Positions 32,991 through 45,959 of a stretch of DNA of 64,000 nt are shown here, one piece after another. The translations under genes and the position numbers were made by a program. The notes beneath the pieces were generated by a model. The model was not told the DNA's origin, made no database searches, and saw only the letters and a list, made by a program, of their open reading frames with translations. Numbering within the stretch: the stretch's first letter is position 1; each line of letters begins with the position of its first letter. This DNA comes from Lotus japonicus (taxonomy: Eukaryota > Streptophyta > Magnoliopsida > Fabales > Fabaceae), in assembly GCF_012489685.1 (NCBI RefSeq), contig NC_080046.1, forward strand, positions 4,873,449 to 4,937,448, written 5' to 3'.

Positions 32991-35460
32991 TTGAATATAT
33001 GTCAAGCGAGTATGTGGTTTAGGTTTAATCCACGCTCACGATGATATGTACATTCATGCATCCAACTCATGAATGAATACGACACAATTTTGAACTGTCT
33101 ATCTCATTTTGCATGGTTTTTAATTTTTATCTCTACCACCTTGTTTTTTTTTTTACATTTATCTCTACCATCTAATTTTTATAGTTTTGGTCTCTATTTT
33201 TAAAAATAATATAAATTTTCATTTTCATTTTATAATTAATATTTACTTCAACTCATATATGATATATAGCTAGCACTTAAAAGAATTTGTATCAGAAAAT
33301 GTGAAACAATTACTTTTCATAGAATGATTTTTTATTTATTTATAAAAATAGCTAGTTAGAAATTAATCTAGTTCTTTCTCCTCTAGTGGGTACTCAAATT
33401 ATTGTTTCCTCTTCTCTTGGGCTAGAGACTCTTCGGTTGAAAGATTTTCTAGCCGTTCCTTAGTTCATCTTTTTATTTGTTGTTAATTTTTCGATGCACA
33501 AAAACAAAGATCTACGTTAGAACAATAACACGAATACATAACAAAGTAGAGAGAAACACGCAAAAACCTTAATCACGCAGTTCAGTTAAATTGCCTACGT
33601 ATGCGACTATTGAGCAACTATAGTTCCGTTTATTGATTCGTCCTGAAAGTAATAATTAGGGTTAAAATAGACATTTGTCAATGGTGTGAGTCGCATCTTG
33701 TCAATTGATCTATGTGGAAAATTGCAATTACTCGAAGTTTTTTGTTTGTTTTTTATGTATCCACAACAAATTGTTATGAGACTAGAGTAAATCTTTCTAA
33801 ATAAATCACTTTTTATAAGCATCACTTGAGAGATTAAACCATATGTATAGTAAATATTTTAAGAAGTTCAACTATTATGCTTAGTTTGATAATTATTCAA
33901 TTCGAAGTTATACTTAGATTTTGGACGGTACTAAAACAAATGTTACACGCATTTAGTCGAACTTTTTTTTTCCGAAATATTCATTTAATTCCTTAGTTTG
34001 CTGCGTGTACATGGTGCATCATGTTTTACGTAAGAGGAAGACCAAGTCAAATGTGACCTACGAATTGTAACATTGTACCGAGTCTATAAATGGAGACTAC
34101 TTCCTGTTTCAAATTTAAAGTCATCTTGACTCATGAGGCACCATGTACATTCATGACAGTGGCAGAAATTTAGAGTCATGTCAAATCAATTTCTTTTGGT
34201 CCTTAGAAAAGTCCACGAGTATTTTATTATCTCTTAGAAAGTTAGAATACTCTCATAAGAAATTTATTATTGCAATTTTAAAAAGTTTAAAACTTAATTA
34301 TTGAATTGATAACATATTATTTTCAAGTCTGTTAAGTTTAACTTTTAATTTTAAAAGATTATCTAAGTTCCTTTTATATTAGGATCATCTTTCTCTCTAT
34401 TTCAAGTACCCATCTTGAACTTTCAAATCTTGATTCTTGAGACATACCGTGTAACAACATAGTAAATTACTTGAAACACAAACTCTACAACCACTTAACC
34501 ACTTCATCATGGGGAACCACAACCGCCCCATAGCCTGTTCCACGCCCTCGAATACCACCATAGTGGCCATCTCTCCATCAACTATGCCGCTAAGTTAACT
34601 TTGTGACTGAAACACTAATTCTGTCACTACAGATTGGTCCAACTCCACCTCGTAACCATCGGAGTCAACATCCCTTATGCTGATCAAATTGAGTCACATT
34701 TAGTGTTGCCGAAACCCCAACCGTACTGCCATCGAGCCCAACCACCAATTCACCTCCCTTTTCGTGGTACCGGAGCCACCACGTGAAGACCCATTGCGTT
34801 GTCAATGAAAGAAGATGAAATCGTGAAATTGAAGCGTAGAGAAAAAGAGAAGATTAAACCTTTCATTGTTTTTTGGATCTTCGACGTTAACCAAACTGAC
34901 AAACTCATATCTGCGTCGTCATCAAACCCAACCATCAAGCCAACACGACGAGACCCATCGCGTCGTCAACGATAGAAGATAAAGTCGAGAATTTAAAGAG
35001 TAAAGAAAGTGAAAGAGAGAAGACAAGAATGACGAGATCTGGAGATCGTGGCCGATGAACGAAGAACAAGAAGATTTTGACCGTCGAGAATTATTGAGGA
35101 CAGAGAGAGCGAGATCATGGCCTGTGAATGAAGAGAGTGGTGGTATAGGTTCCGACGCTTAGAGCATTTTGGTGATGCAGAGGGGTTGGAATTTTGAAAA
35201 CTATTACTTACAAATAATGGCAATCCTATTAATATTTAAATTTTTAAAGAAAATATAAATATAAATATATGAATGCTGACACAACATGTATGTTTTCTAT
35301 TGGTACACATCATTTGGATTACCCATTAACTTAAGGTACGGCATAAGAAAATATAATAAACTAAAAACTTAACTATATTTAAAGTGAGAGTATTATACTC
35401 TTCATATATATTAATAATTAACATGAGAAGGTGAAAAAGTTTCCCCCGTGATAGTATCAC
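32991..35460. other. AT-rich spacer upstream of the receptor-like protein gene
   Basis: No supported gene. A degenerate direct repeat covers about 34740-34870 and 34930-35050 (phrases such as agacccattgcgttgtcaa versus agacccatcgcgtcgtcaac, then gaaagaagatgaaatcg versus gatagaagataaagtcg). The rest is low complexity. Confidence 0.5.
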
Positions 35461-35462
35461 GA

Positions 35463-35472
35463 CCCTATAAGT
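35463..35472 (+). promoter_or_regulatory. Possible TATA box of the receptor-like protein gene
   Basis: CCTATAAGTA about 70 bp before the ATG at 35538, a normal distance allowing a 30-40-base leader. Confidence 0.4.
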
Positions 35473-35537
35473 AGTGAGCACCGGACAGCAGCAAACAACC
35501 AACAAAATTAAGTTCTTGCTCTCCAATCTAATTAACC

Positions 35538-38500
35538 ATGTCCACTGTTAGCTTTTCACAATTTTCTATTGCCTTTCTTCTGTTCTTATCTACAACAACA
35601 TTCCATAGTGGCATGTTCTGTACTAGTACAAATCTGCAGCTTCGTTGCAATGAGAGGGATCGTTCTTCACTGCTGCAATTCAAGCGTGGTGTCATAGACA
35701 GTTCCAACAAGCTCTCCTCTTGGTCCAATGAAGAAGATTGTTGTGCATGGAAAGGAGTTCATTGTGACAACATCACAGGCAGAGTCACAAGACTTGATCT
35801 AAATCAACAATACTTGCAAGGTGAAATTAACCTCTCCTTGTTTGATATTGAGTTCCTGAGCTACTTGGACTTGAGCATAAATTTCTTTAGTGGCATAACT
35901 CTTCCACCTACCTTCAACCAATCTAGTAAACCTGCTAACTTCTCTAATATTCAGTACCTGGACTTATCCTTCAATGATGATTTTCACATGGACAATCTTC
36001 ACTGGCTTTCAAAACTTTCTTCCTTGAAATTTCTCAACCTCAGCGAAATTAACCTTGTAAATGAAACAAGCTGGCTTCAGTCCATGTCAATGCATCCTTC
36101 ACTGTTAGAGCTAAGATTGGCAAGCTGTCAATTGACCAATATCAACCCATCCATCAAGTTTGTGAATTTTACTTCACTTGTGACTCTTGATCTCTCTGGA
36201 AATTCATTTCATTCTAGTTTACCTTATTGGTTGTTTAATCTCAGCAGTGATATCGCTCATGTTGACCTTAGCTTCAATTTTCTACAAGGTCAAATACCCA
36301 AGAGCTTGCTAAGTCTTGGGAAGCTTAAATCTTTAAGGTTGCATAACAATGAACTCAATGGATCCATTCCAGATTGGTTAGGGAAGCATGAAAATTTACA
36401 AAATCTGTTTCTATCTGAGAACTTGTTTCATGGCTCTATCCCTTCATCTCTAGGAAATCTCTCAACCTTGGTTGACTTGGGAATCAGCTCAGATTCCTTG
36501 AGTGGTAATCTTCCAACCAGTCTTGGACAACTCTTCAATTTGAAGAGTTTAAACATTGGAGGCAAATCCTTGTCAGGCGTTCTTTCTGAACAACATTTTT
36601 CCAATCTACACAATTTGGAGTCACTCATCTTGACTTCACCTTTTGCATTTGAGTTGGATCCTGAATGGATTCCTCCCTTTCAATTGGAAGTAGTAGGTTT
36701 GATCAATACAATCCTAGGTCCAAATTTTCCAGCTTGGATATATACCCAAAAGTCACTAGACTCTCTTGAAGTTTCTAAATCAACTATTACATCCATAAAT
36801 GGAGACACATTTTGGAGATTTGTAGCTAATATTACCCATGTCAACATTGCCGACAACTTAATCAGTTCAGACTTGACAAACATCACCCTGAGCTCCAAGT
36901 TTTTATTTATGGTCAACAATAATTTCACTGGAAGGCTCCCACATATTTCTGCAAATGTCATCTATTTGGATTTGTCCCACAATTCTTTCTTTGGACCCAT
37001 TTCCCCTATGTTTTGCCACAAATTGGGTAGGGAAAATAGCTTGGATTATTTGGACATATCATTCAATCTCTTATCTGGAGCTGTTCCTGATTGTTGGCAG
37101 TATTGGAGAGGTTTGTCTTTCCTTTTCATGGAGAGCAACAATCTAACTGGTGAACTCCCTCCATCCATGGGCTCATTTATTGATCTCATTGCACTGGATT
37201 TACACAACAACAGCTTATCTGGCAATTTTTCAGTGGATCTATCAAACACAACAAACTTGCAATTCATCAACATTGGAGAAAACAATTTCTCTGGAACTGT
37301 ACCAGTGAAGCTTCCACATAGCATGGAAGTGATGCTTTTGAGATCAAACCAGTTTGAAGGTAACATTCCACCAGAGCTGTGCACTCTCTCTTCACTGTTA
37401 CAATTGGATCTTTTCCATAACAAACTTTCAGGGCATATTCCTCCATGCATAAGCAACATTACCGGCATGGGTGGAGCGAAAAAAACGAGCCATTTTCCAT
37501 TTGAATTCAATGTGCATAACAAAGGCCTTGAGTTAGAGTATACAGATTATGGACTATGGCGAAATCTTGACCTTTCAGCTAACAACTTATCAGGGGAAAT
37601 CCCCCCAGAAGTTTTCAACCTTGTTCAGTTGAAGTCCTTGAACTTGTCTCGAAATCATTTAACAGGAAAGATACCAAGAGAGATTGGACACATGAAAAAC
37701 TTGGAATCTCTTGATCTGTCCAGCAACAAACTCTTTGGAGAAATTCCTGTTACAATGTCTACCTTGTCTTTCTTGGAATTCTTGAATCTTTCAAACAATG
37801 GATTGGTTGGACAAATCCCAATAGGGACTCAGCTTCAGAGTTTTGATGCCTCCTGCTATGCTGGAAATCCTAAACTTTGTGGAATTCCTCTGCCAAAAAG
37901 CTGCATAGAAGGAGAAGGAGACAATGGTGATGATGATGAATCAAAGCAACATGGAGGAAACAATGATGATAATGCTTTTCAAAATTCACTCTACCTTGGT
38001 TTGGGTGTTGGTTTTGCTGTGGGATTTTGGGGGGCTTGTGGTTCTCTATTCTTAAACAGGGCTTGGAGGCATGCATATTTTCGATTCCTTAATCATGTTG
38101 TAGACCAACTTCATGTGTTTGTGGCCCTCAAATTAAAGCTTAACCGATTTAGTGGATCACCAAGAAGGCAAGAACTTCCAACTGATCAAGTAAGTAAAAA
38201 TATAATTATGTTCTTTGTCGGTACTTTTATTAGAAAATGATCTATATCTTCTTTTCATGTGATATGTCACCACCATATTACACATGATGATCATCCGCCC
38301 ATTTTAGTATGTGTTTGAATTTCCGTATAACTTAATGTCAAATTTGGTGAAATTCTACTTCTTGATTTATGTACTGGGGTTTGTGTTTTTTTGTTTTGTT
38401 TGAGTCACCAATCACTAAAACATTGTTAATGAGTTGATAATGTGAACCGTATTATATCTTCTTTTTCTTTAATTTTTTGGAATAATTTATTTAGGCTTTT

Positions 38501-38608
38501 GAAGTATGGTTTTGCAGTTAAAAATGGAAGTATGCAGTTTGTTTTTCCTTCTATAGTCTCATTTGACTAATTTTGCAGACCTTCACAGAGCGCTTCTCAA
38601 GTAATTAA
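35538..38608 (+). CDS. LRR receptor-like protein (Cf/EIX type)
   Basis: Cell-surface receptor-like protein without a kinase; relatives sense microbial or developmental ligands and signal through SOBIR1/BAK1-type kinases. Exon 1 is 35538-38189; the intron starts GTAAGT at 38190 and ends TTTTGCAG at 38578; exon 2 is 38579-38608, giving 893 residues (the open frame past 38189 is retained intron). Signal peptide about 1-30; LRRNT cap about 36-80 (CNERDRSSLLQFKRGVID, CCAWKGVHCD); about 28-30 LRRs of plant type (LxxLDLSxNxLxGxIP), with an LRR-free island-like stretch near residues 650-680 (KTSHFPFEFNVHNKGLELEY); acidic juxtamembrane part; transmembrane helix about 818-840 with a GxxxG pattern (LGLGVGFAVGFWGACG); short basic cytoplasmic tail. 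Intact. Polyadenylation-like AATAAAAG near 38681. Flanked by transposons, and its similarity group is a fast-evolving one. Confidence 0.92.
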
Positions 38609-38990
38609 GAGTGCATCCCATATTTTTATGGAAAGCTTGAAGATTCAAAGCATTGGTATTTAGTCTGGGACTATATTCAAAATAAAAGATAGAATGAGAC
38701 CTTTGTCAAGTTGCAGTGGCATTTATGATCTATATTAGTTCTGAATTTAATATAATATAGATTTTGGACCTGTTAAGGAAAGTGTGTAAACATTCCATAT
38801 TTCATGTACTGGCCATGTGAATAATAGGATATGTCTTTTTCTTTGGTTAAATTGTTAGGCTACTCTTTTTGTCACAGAGGAACAATACATTAGCAAATTC
38901 AGACAGATCGAAACGGGATGACACTGGAATGAGGCAGATTTCAAACATAAAAAAAAGAAAGATCCTTTATAGGCAGCTTGGTTTAGCCAA
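38609..38990. other. 3' UTR and flank of the receptor-like protein gene
   Basis: Contains the likely poly(A) signal near 38681 and AT-rich sequence with no further gene. Confidence 0.5.
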
Positions 38991-39169
38991 TCTATCTATA
39001 TATATTAGAAAAGAACAACTTCTAGCCTGACGTGTCGCTCTCACAGGCCAAGTTAGTGACGTGTCGCTCCCAGATTAATTCTCACATAATATTTTACATG
39101 TAAGCTCTTTCTCCTTGGCCCCACTTGCCACATGTGCCCTGATTTTTCCTTACCTTATTTCTCCTTAAT

Positions 39170-40625
39170 AAAAAAATACATTTTTAAATTTTAGATTTGA
39201 TTAGGATTTAGGTTTTTTTTATTTCTTGATTTTATCTTAATTTATTTTTGATTTATTTTTAGAGTATTAATTAACTTTTGTGGTATTTTTATTGAATTTT
39301 CGGATTTTTAATTAATTCCGGATTTTATGAGTTTTTATTGTGATTTTCTAGATTTTGATAGTTTTTATCTATTTTTATTTAGTACATTTTTAAATTTTAG
39401 ATATGATTAGGATTTATGTTGTTTATTTCTGTATTTTATCTTAATTTATATTATTATTTATTTTTAGAGTATTAATCATTTTTTATGGTATTTTTATTGA
39501 ATTTTCGGATTTTTAATTAATTTCGGATTTTATGAGTTTTTATTGTGATTTGCTAGATTTTGATAGTTTTTATCTATATTTATTTAATACATTTTTAAAT
39601 TTTATATCAATATATATATTACTCCCTCCGTCCCTAATTATAAGCTAACATTGAGACTTTTTTTGTGTCACTAAATATAAGCTAACCTTGCAAAAGTTAA
39701 TATTTCTTTCCATATTCACCCTTGCATTTATTGGTAGTGGAGCACCACCATTAGTAGTACAATGATGAAAAAGTGTTATCATAAATAGGGGTAAACATAG
39801 AAAGTTGTACATTTTTTTTGAAAACCAATGCATCAATTAAGGCTTTCTTAATAAGTGTGATTTTTACAACTTTAGCTTATAATTAGGGACGGAGGGAGTA
39901 GAAAAGAAGAACTTCTATTAGGCAGATTTAGTGACGTGTCATTTTCACGTTAATTCTCATGAAAAAAAATTCCACGTGTCATTTTCAAGTTAATTTGCAT
40001 AAAGAAATACATTTATAAATTTTAGATTTGATTAGAATTTAGGTTGTTTATTTCTTGATTTTATCTTAATTTATTTTTGATTTATTTTTAGAGTATTAAT
40101 TAATTTTTATGGTATTTGTGTCATTTTCACGTTAATTCTCAGAAAAAAAATTCCACGTGTCATTTTCAGGTTAATTTGCATAAAGAAATACATTTATAAA
40201 TTTTAGATTTGATTAGAATTTAGGTCGTTTATTTCTTTATTTTATCTTAATTTATTTTTAGAGTATTAATTAATTTTTATGGTATTTTTATTGAATTTTC
40301 GGATTTTTAATTAATTCAAAATTTTATGAGTTTTTATTGTGATTTGCTAGATTTTGATAGTTTTTATCTATATTTATTTAGTACCTTTTTAAATTTTAGA
40401 TTTGATTAGGATTTAAGTTGTTTATTTCAGGATTTTATCTTAATTTATCTTATTATTTAATTTTAGAGTATTAGTTAATTTTTATGGTATTTTTATTGAA
40501 TTTTCGGATTTTTAATTAATTCAAGATTTTATGAGTTTTTATTGTGATTTCTAGATTTTTGTAGTTTTTATCTATCCTTATTTAGTAGCTTTTTAAATTT
40601 TAGATTTGATTTAAAAGATTTGTCC
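39170..40625 (+). repeat. Degenerate ~200-bp tandem repeats in the Helitron
   Basis: The phrase taaattttagatttgattag recurs near 39183, 39391, 39597 (partial), 40015, 40197, 40389 and 40593, with shared downstream phrases (gagtattaattaatttttat, ttgaattttcggatttttaa). Spacing is about 180-207 bp once the MITE is removed. Near 39608 and 39901 a second copy of the Helitron-start motif tagaaaagaagaacttcta is embedded. Confidence 0.75.
39622..39898. mobile_element. Stowaway-like MITE
   Basis: Perfect terminal inverted repeats of about 27 bp beginning CTCCCTCCGTCCC, with TA target duplications at 39620-39621 and 39899-39900; 277 bp. Typical of Tc1/mariner-derived Stowaway MITEs. The 63-aa frame inside is not a gene. 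Confidence 0.9.
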
Positions 40626-40734
40626 TAATTATCTAAGATTTACCTAGATTACTCCTTACTAAATTTATTTCATCATGATTTAAATAGATTATTAATATCT
40701 GAAATTTTTTTTCATAAAATTTTAAAAGATTAAA

Positions 40735-40985
40735 AATACCTTAAAAATTAATTAATAAAAACTACCAAATCACAATAAAAAATCATAAAATCCTTAATTA
40801 AATAAAAATTCGAAAATTAAATAAAAATAAAATAAAATTTAATTAATACTCTAAAAATAAACTTTTTTTACGTAAAAATTTATTTCCATAACAAATCTTG
40901 AAACCATGTTTTCAAATTTAATTTTAAATTTGAGAAAATTTTCATAAAATATTAAAATCTTAAAAGATTTGGCTTAATTATCTAA
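40735..40985 (-). repeat. Inverted copy of the Helitron tandem-repeat unit
   Basis: Reverse complement of this stretch reads gtttatttttagagtattaa ... ttttcgaatttttatttaa ... ttttattgtgatttggtag, matching the unit at 40250-40340. With 39170-40625 it makes a large inverted repeat. Confidence 0.6.
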
Positions 40986-41836
40986 GATTTACCTAAATTG
41001 CTCCTTACTAATACTGCATCAGTCATCTCCTCCCCTACATGTCTCTACTGTGAACCGGTTGACATGGAGGAAAAATGAGGAAGATTACTCGAGTATGCAA
41101 CTTGCTTAATGTGGTGTTGATAATTGTGTAAGTTGATAATTGTGTAAGTGTTTGACATAAATGTTTATGCTTCGCTTCCTAAAGGTTTTTTTGTTGCTGA
41201 ATTTGATTGACCTAATTAGTGAGCACTATATTTGGTAGTGTTGATTCAATTCCTAAAAGCATATATTTGTTCATTGTTCCCTATTTTGTGATTGTTTTGT
41301 TTAATTTCATATATGCTTTAGTATTTGTTGGTGGTCTCTAGGTTGCTTCCATATCTCTTAAATAAACTAATGTTGTGATGTTTTCTCTTATGCAACCCTT
41401 ATTCTGAATGTTCTTAATCGGCCAATTGATAGCAGACTTACATGCTTTTATCCTTCCCATTGCAAGTTTATTTAATTGCATCATTGTCTTCCAGTTTTGG
41501 CTGTCAAAACTTCATCTACAATGTCAGCATCATGAAGGCAGAGAAACTCTTTCAGAAGAAGGGACGTCCAACAAATTTGACCCAGGATCCCAATTAAAGA
41601 AATGAGATTTAGGTAAGATACTTATTCATATGATTGCTTTCAATTCTAGATTTTGCTATTTTTCTTATTAATTAATAGCTTTTTTTTGTTGTCAATTGTA
41701 AATCGCTTTTAGACATAGCTATAGTCTCTTTTATTTTGTTTTACTATCTCAATACTGGAAGCTTTTTTTTTAATTAGTACATGGGTTAAAATTCTAAATT
41801 TGCTTAACTAAAGGTCTGATTCTATTTGATTTTCAG

Positions 41837-41932
41837 GCAGTTTCCTATTTGGCTCAAGAATGTTTGGGGTTATGGTCCGGGAACTGCATCTTTATACCTG
41901 TCACATCCATGGGTATTAGTTGTACTCATAGC
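41837..41932 (+). pseudogene. Probable captured exon of a plant GH31 alpha-glucosidase-like gene
   Basis: After an intron-like tttgattttcag, the frame reads QFPIWLKNVWGYGPGTASLY then LSHPWVLVVL. This resembles the WGYGPGTTSLYQSHPWVL block of plant glycosyl hydrolase family 31 proteins (heteroglycan glucosidase HGL1 group), as recalled. The similarity stops after VVL. Upstream, 41495-41605 (QCQHHEGRETLSEEGTSN) may be another captured exon but is unassigned. Helitrons commonly carry gene pieces. Confidence 0.45.
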
Positions 41933-43118
41933 TGCATCTTTACAACTCATAAGTTACATTTAGTTTGGCTTCATAACTTATACTTGAACTTTAACACAGT
42001 TAATGAGCTGAATGAAAAGGGAATGTGGATAAGGAGAATGAATCATATAAAATTTCCTTATTTTCATTCACCAATTTATGGCCTTTGTTCTTGCTATCTC
42101 ATTTCTTGCTGATAAATTTATAACTACTGATTTGTGTTGATTTTAGATCTTAGAATTATTAATCTGATCAAATAAATAACTTTTCTAGCATGTGGTTCAT
42201 TATACTTTTCGTCTCCATTTTTTTACTGCAATTCTTGATCTGATGTGGAATGGGGTTAGGATATAAGATTGGTGGCAGAATGAACAGTTCTTGGTTCATA
42301 TAATGAGGATAGGGACTTTGCTGAGCTCTATGGACATCACTTCTCATCCCAATTTTAGGTAAGGGAAGAAATTAATTATAGTCTTCATACATTCTGATTG
42401 CTTAGTATAAAAAGATTATTAACTCTTATCCGGGTTTTATGGACTTGCATGTCTGCTGCTGACATTTTTTTTTGGTAATTCAATTGTTTTCCACTACCTA
42501 AACATTATTTCGAAAGAAGAGAATAATATATAAATAACAATAGAGTCATTACACCACGGCATCAAAAGCTAAACTAGAGAACAAACGGCACAAAACTGCC
42601 AGCAAAAGAAAGGAAAGTGCCAATAAGGCAAAGACTACTAGCTACTAGGAACTGAAATGAAAACAGAATGTAGCAGATCCCCAACAGCATAGCAGCAATG
42701 ATTTTCAGAAAACGAGTGCACCGAAACCTTGGATAAAATGCCCTATATTCCACTTCAGATCACCTCACTAAAACAGATAAAAAATGCATCAAACCAAAGC
42801 CATATTGCAACATCAGACATAAACCTGATTGCTTGTAATAATGTCTCAATGTAGCAGCTCCCAAACTGTAAAGTGGCAAAGAAATACATGAAATCTGCAC
42901 CAAAAAACTTGGACCAAATGCCATATATTTCACTTCAGATCACCAACTCTGTACAGCCCAATAACCGAAAAGAAAACCGGTAAAAAATGCCTCAGACAGA
43001 AACCAGATTGTATTCAGACAGAAAGCCAGTGAGAAACCAGCTAGTCAATGATTGTATTCAGTTCCTCAACATAGCCCAGATTTCAGTTTGTCTAGAGCAC
43101 CCTGTCTTAGCAAGATAA

Positions 43119-43901
43119 TCAGCCAAATGATTTGATTCTCTTCCAAGGCCTATTAACCTTGTTATTGACCCATCCTACAGCTAGTGCAGAATCACTCTCT
43201 ATTAAGATGTGCCTCAACTGAAATTGGTGACAAAAAATGAGAGCATGAAGGATTGCTTTCACTTCAGCCTCATAAGCCCAAAGGTCCCCAGTAGCTTTAG
43301 AAAAAATACCTCTGGTTTGGCGTTCTGAATCCTTAAGAATGCCTCCAATGCCACTCCTTCCCGGCATACCATGTGAGGAGCCATCGACATTGAATTTAAG
43401 AGACCCCGCGGGTGGTGGAGTCCAATGATTGCTGCGACTTCTAATCTTTGGAGGTTTCAATCTAATCTCCACAAAATTCAGTAGGAAATCGCTGCAACTG
43501 TACGGGCACTCCCGCCACCAAGCTTTAATCCACCAAGCAATCCGAGAAATGTGCAGGTCCCATAACTGAAGAATGATGAACCGTTGTCTCTTTACCACAC
43601 CAGTGACCACAAAAGAGTTCCTTTTCCACAGTGTTAATAATCCTCCAGCTGCTCCAATTGCAAAGACAGCTTCACATTCCATGTCCATTGATCTGGACCA
43701 TTCTTGGATTTCCCTTTCTCTGACTGAGTTCAATTTAGATTCCTGAATTAATAAAACTTCTGGTCTGAGTTTGCTGACGGCTTGCTTCACCACCTTTCTC
43801 TTCAAGGACCTTCCTAGTCCTCTCACATTCCAGGTCACCCAAGCCCTTGACATATTGACCCTGGAAACGGACCCACACCTCTGATTAGTGTCTAGCAGCA
43901 A
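43119..43901 (-). pseudogene. LINE ORF2 remnant: endonuclease start fused to RNase H
   Basis: From MSRAWVTWNVRGLGRSLKRK the first 95 or so residues match the APE-type endonuclease N-terminus of plant LINEs (N in TWNVRGLG, E in LLIQESKL). After QRFIILQ the frame moves straight to KIRSRSNHWTPPPAGSLKFN and the RNase H (NVDGSSHGMPGRSGIGG, YEAEVKAIL, IESDSALAVGWV), with catalytic D, E and D present. The last motif (NHLADYLAK) is in another frame just past 43140, after a small deletion. About 2.5-3 kb of ORF2, including all of the RT, is gone in frame. Confidence 0.75.
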
Positions 43902-44202
43902 TTTGAGAGGCGATCCCTTTCATCACCTCCACATCACTACAATCATATATCAAGCCGAGTCTCTTTCCCATCAACATAGCACTCTTAGCTCTTGTCATAA
44001 TCCCCTGTGGCTGCTGAAATTCAATAGGGAGCACCATCAATTGGTTATCTGCCGCAGGAAGAGGGGGAGGAGAAGGCGCGAGGATGGGTGTTGTCGCCAC
44101 ATGGGCCAGTTTCCCTTTCTTCTTAGAGCTCCCTTTTGGTCGTCCCCTGGGTCTAGGAGAATGCGTGGATGGAGTCAAAGGTATCTGAGAAGTGGGTAAC
44201 AA
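43885..44202 (-). pseudogene. LINE ORF1-ORF2 linker remnant
   Basis: Basic and Pro-rich (PRPRGRPKGSSKKKGKLAH, an AT-hook-like RGRPKG). It overlaps the start of the ORF2 remnant. Probably the C-terminus of ORF1 in a shifted frame; a frameshift near 44200-44260 separates it from the upstream ORF. Confidence 0.5.
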
Positions 44203-44253
44203 AGGAAAGTTGTCAATCTCTTGTGCATCTGCAGGAGTCTTCTCAAAATCTGA

Positions 44254-45597
44254 CTAAATTCGGCTTGACCCGTATTTCTCCACCCAACACGAAAGGTTTG
44301 TGTTTGTGTGTGCTTCTGTAGCCAAATTTTCCATTTGGGGCAGCTTCTCGGGTTGGGCCTGGGCAAGTGGCCTCCAATCCAAAAAAGCATTATCAATACC
44401 TCTTATCAAAAAATAGTGGTCCCCATTCGAATTACCCTGTACCCTTAACAACCTCGTTGACTCTAAAATGTCTCTTTCACAAGAGTAGAGAAAGTCAAGA
44501 CAGAGGCTATACATAACATCCCACCTTCCCAACATTTCCACTTCAAGAAAAGTACAGCCCTGTTTTTCCAAAAAGATGTGGTTCATTCTCTTATTCCAAG
44601 TTATCTCCCAAACTTCCTCCTCAGATGAGAATGGTGCCAAATTTCTATCTAGTCTCGTGATCTCTTCAGCCTCGTCACTTATTGGTTGGCATAGAAGTGT
44701 GTCAGAGGTCATGTTCACAGCCCCTGTTTCTGTAACCCTAGGATCTCCATCAATTTCTTCCGCCTCCATGGTTGTGTCATCACCCTCTGCCGTTTCTGCA
44801 ACCCAAGAAACTCCTTCAGCCGCTTCAGCAATCGTCTCTGAATTTTCTGTTCGAGAAGGGGATGTAAACCCCGATTCCTCTGCCGTTTCAAAGGGCGGAT
44901 CACTAGGCTTATAACTTGAGTCCATCTCCAGTGCCACTTTAACCACCGTTTCATCAATTTTCACGTTAATGGAGCAGTTTTCAAAGGTGGGAGCTGATGA
45001 AATTATAAGCATTCTTGCTTTATCATATCGAAGGTGCTGTTCTGTTTCTTCATCTATGCACACAAAAGTGCCAAATAACCCTGCGATGTTAGAAAAGAAC
45101 TCAACATTCCATGCCACTAGTGGTACCTTATGAACTGTCACCCAGATATAGTGTCTGGTTGGAATCGAATTTGTTGGTGAAGCTTCACCAATCCACTCAA
45201 ATTTGTGGGCTAGAAAATCACCTCCTTTCCGTAAAAACGACAGCATCTCCTCTCTGTTAATGAATTCCAACACAACTTCCTTAGCACCCAAGGATTTAAT
45301 TTTCGTTTGAGACCAACCTTTGGATATTAAGAAATTTTGTAAAGCACCCACGTTACGCACTCCTCTGATAGAAGCCACTGCCATTCTCCCTAGTCGATCA
45401 TGATCCTCCTTCTTTGTGCTATAGCAACATGAATAATCATTTATTACTGGGACCGCATGCTCTGTTTTGCGTCTCCATTTTCGTTTTCCATGTTGCCTAG
45501 TAATTAAATTGGGAGTAATCGGCTCAGGGTGGTTCTTTCGAGCAAATGTCGAAACAGGGTTGTGTTTGCCTGCATAAGGAACTCTCGCCATCTCCAC
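44254..45597 (-). pseudogene. LINE ORF1, DUF4283-like and acidic region
   Basis: A 447-residue frame. RGVRNVGALQNFLISKGW, VVLEFINREEMLSFLRKGG, RHYIWVTVHKVPLVAWNVEF and NIAGLFGTFVCIDEET follow the DUF4283-type nucleic-acid-binding pattern common in plant retroelement ORF1 proteins. An acidic Ser/Thr/Glu region follows (about 44580-44880). It overlaps the upstream RRM frame by about 90 bases, consistent with a frameshift. Confidence 0.65.
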
Positions 45598-45959
45598 CGA
45601 AAGTATAACCCCATATCATAGAACCGAACAAAACCAAATTTCGTTTTCCTACCCTGTTTAATGGTGCGTTGGACAAAAATCCCAGCCAATCTCCCCCATC
45701 TGCTAAAAGCTAACTTCACCTGATTATATGTTGTTTCCACCGACAGACCATCGACAAACAGTGTGAAGGTGGATTGTTCACGATTCCTTGCATATTGATA
45801 TTTAACACTGCTGCGAGGTCTAAACTCTCTGTCAGAAGCATTCCTCCTTGACGGTTCCGCCGCAAAATCCTGTCTCCATGCTTCCTTGCCTCTGGTTGTA
45901 TCCACTCGCAGCCTTTGTTTAGCTAGAGAGAAGTTGGAGCCCTTCTCTCTAGGAGCCAT
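45504..45959 (-). pseudogene. LINE ORF1 N-terminus with RRM
   Basis: ATG at 45959 (MAPREKGSNFSLAKQRLRVD). RRM signatures: STFTLFVDGLSVETTYNQVK, AFSRWGRLAGIFVQR (RNP2-like and linker), TKFGFVRFYD (RNP1-like) at about residues 63-115. Then the frame shifts near 45600 into the following ORF. RNA-binding ORF1 of a plant LINE. Confidence 0.7.

Noticed and set aside
38190..38240. C-terminal extension VSKNIIMFFVGTFIRK of the receptor-like protein
   Set aside because: It is translation of the intron after a GTAAGT donor; a matching acceptor and short exon lie at 38579-38608.
44576..44914. 112-aa plus-strand frame opposite the LINE ORF1
   Set aside because: Ser/Val-rich shadow of the acidic region of ORF1.
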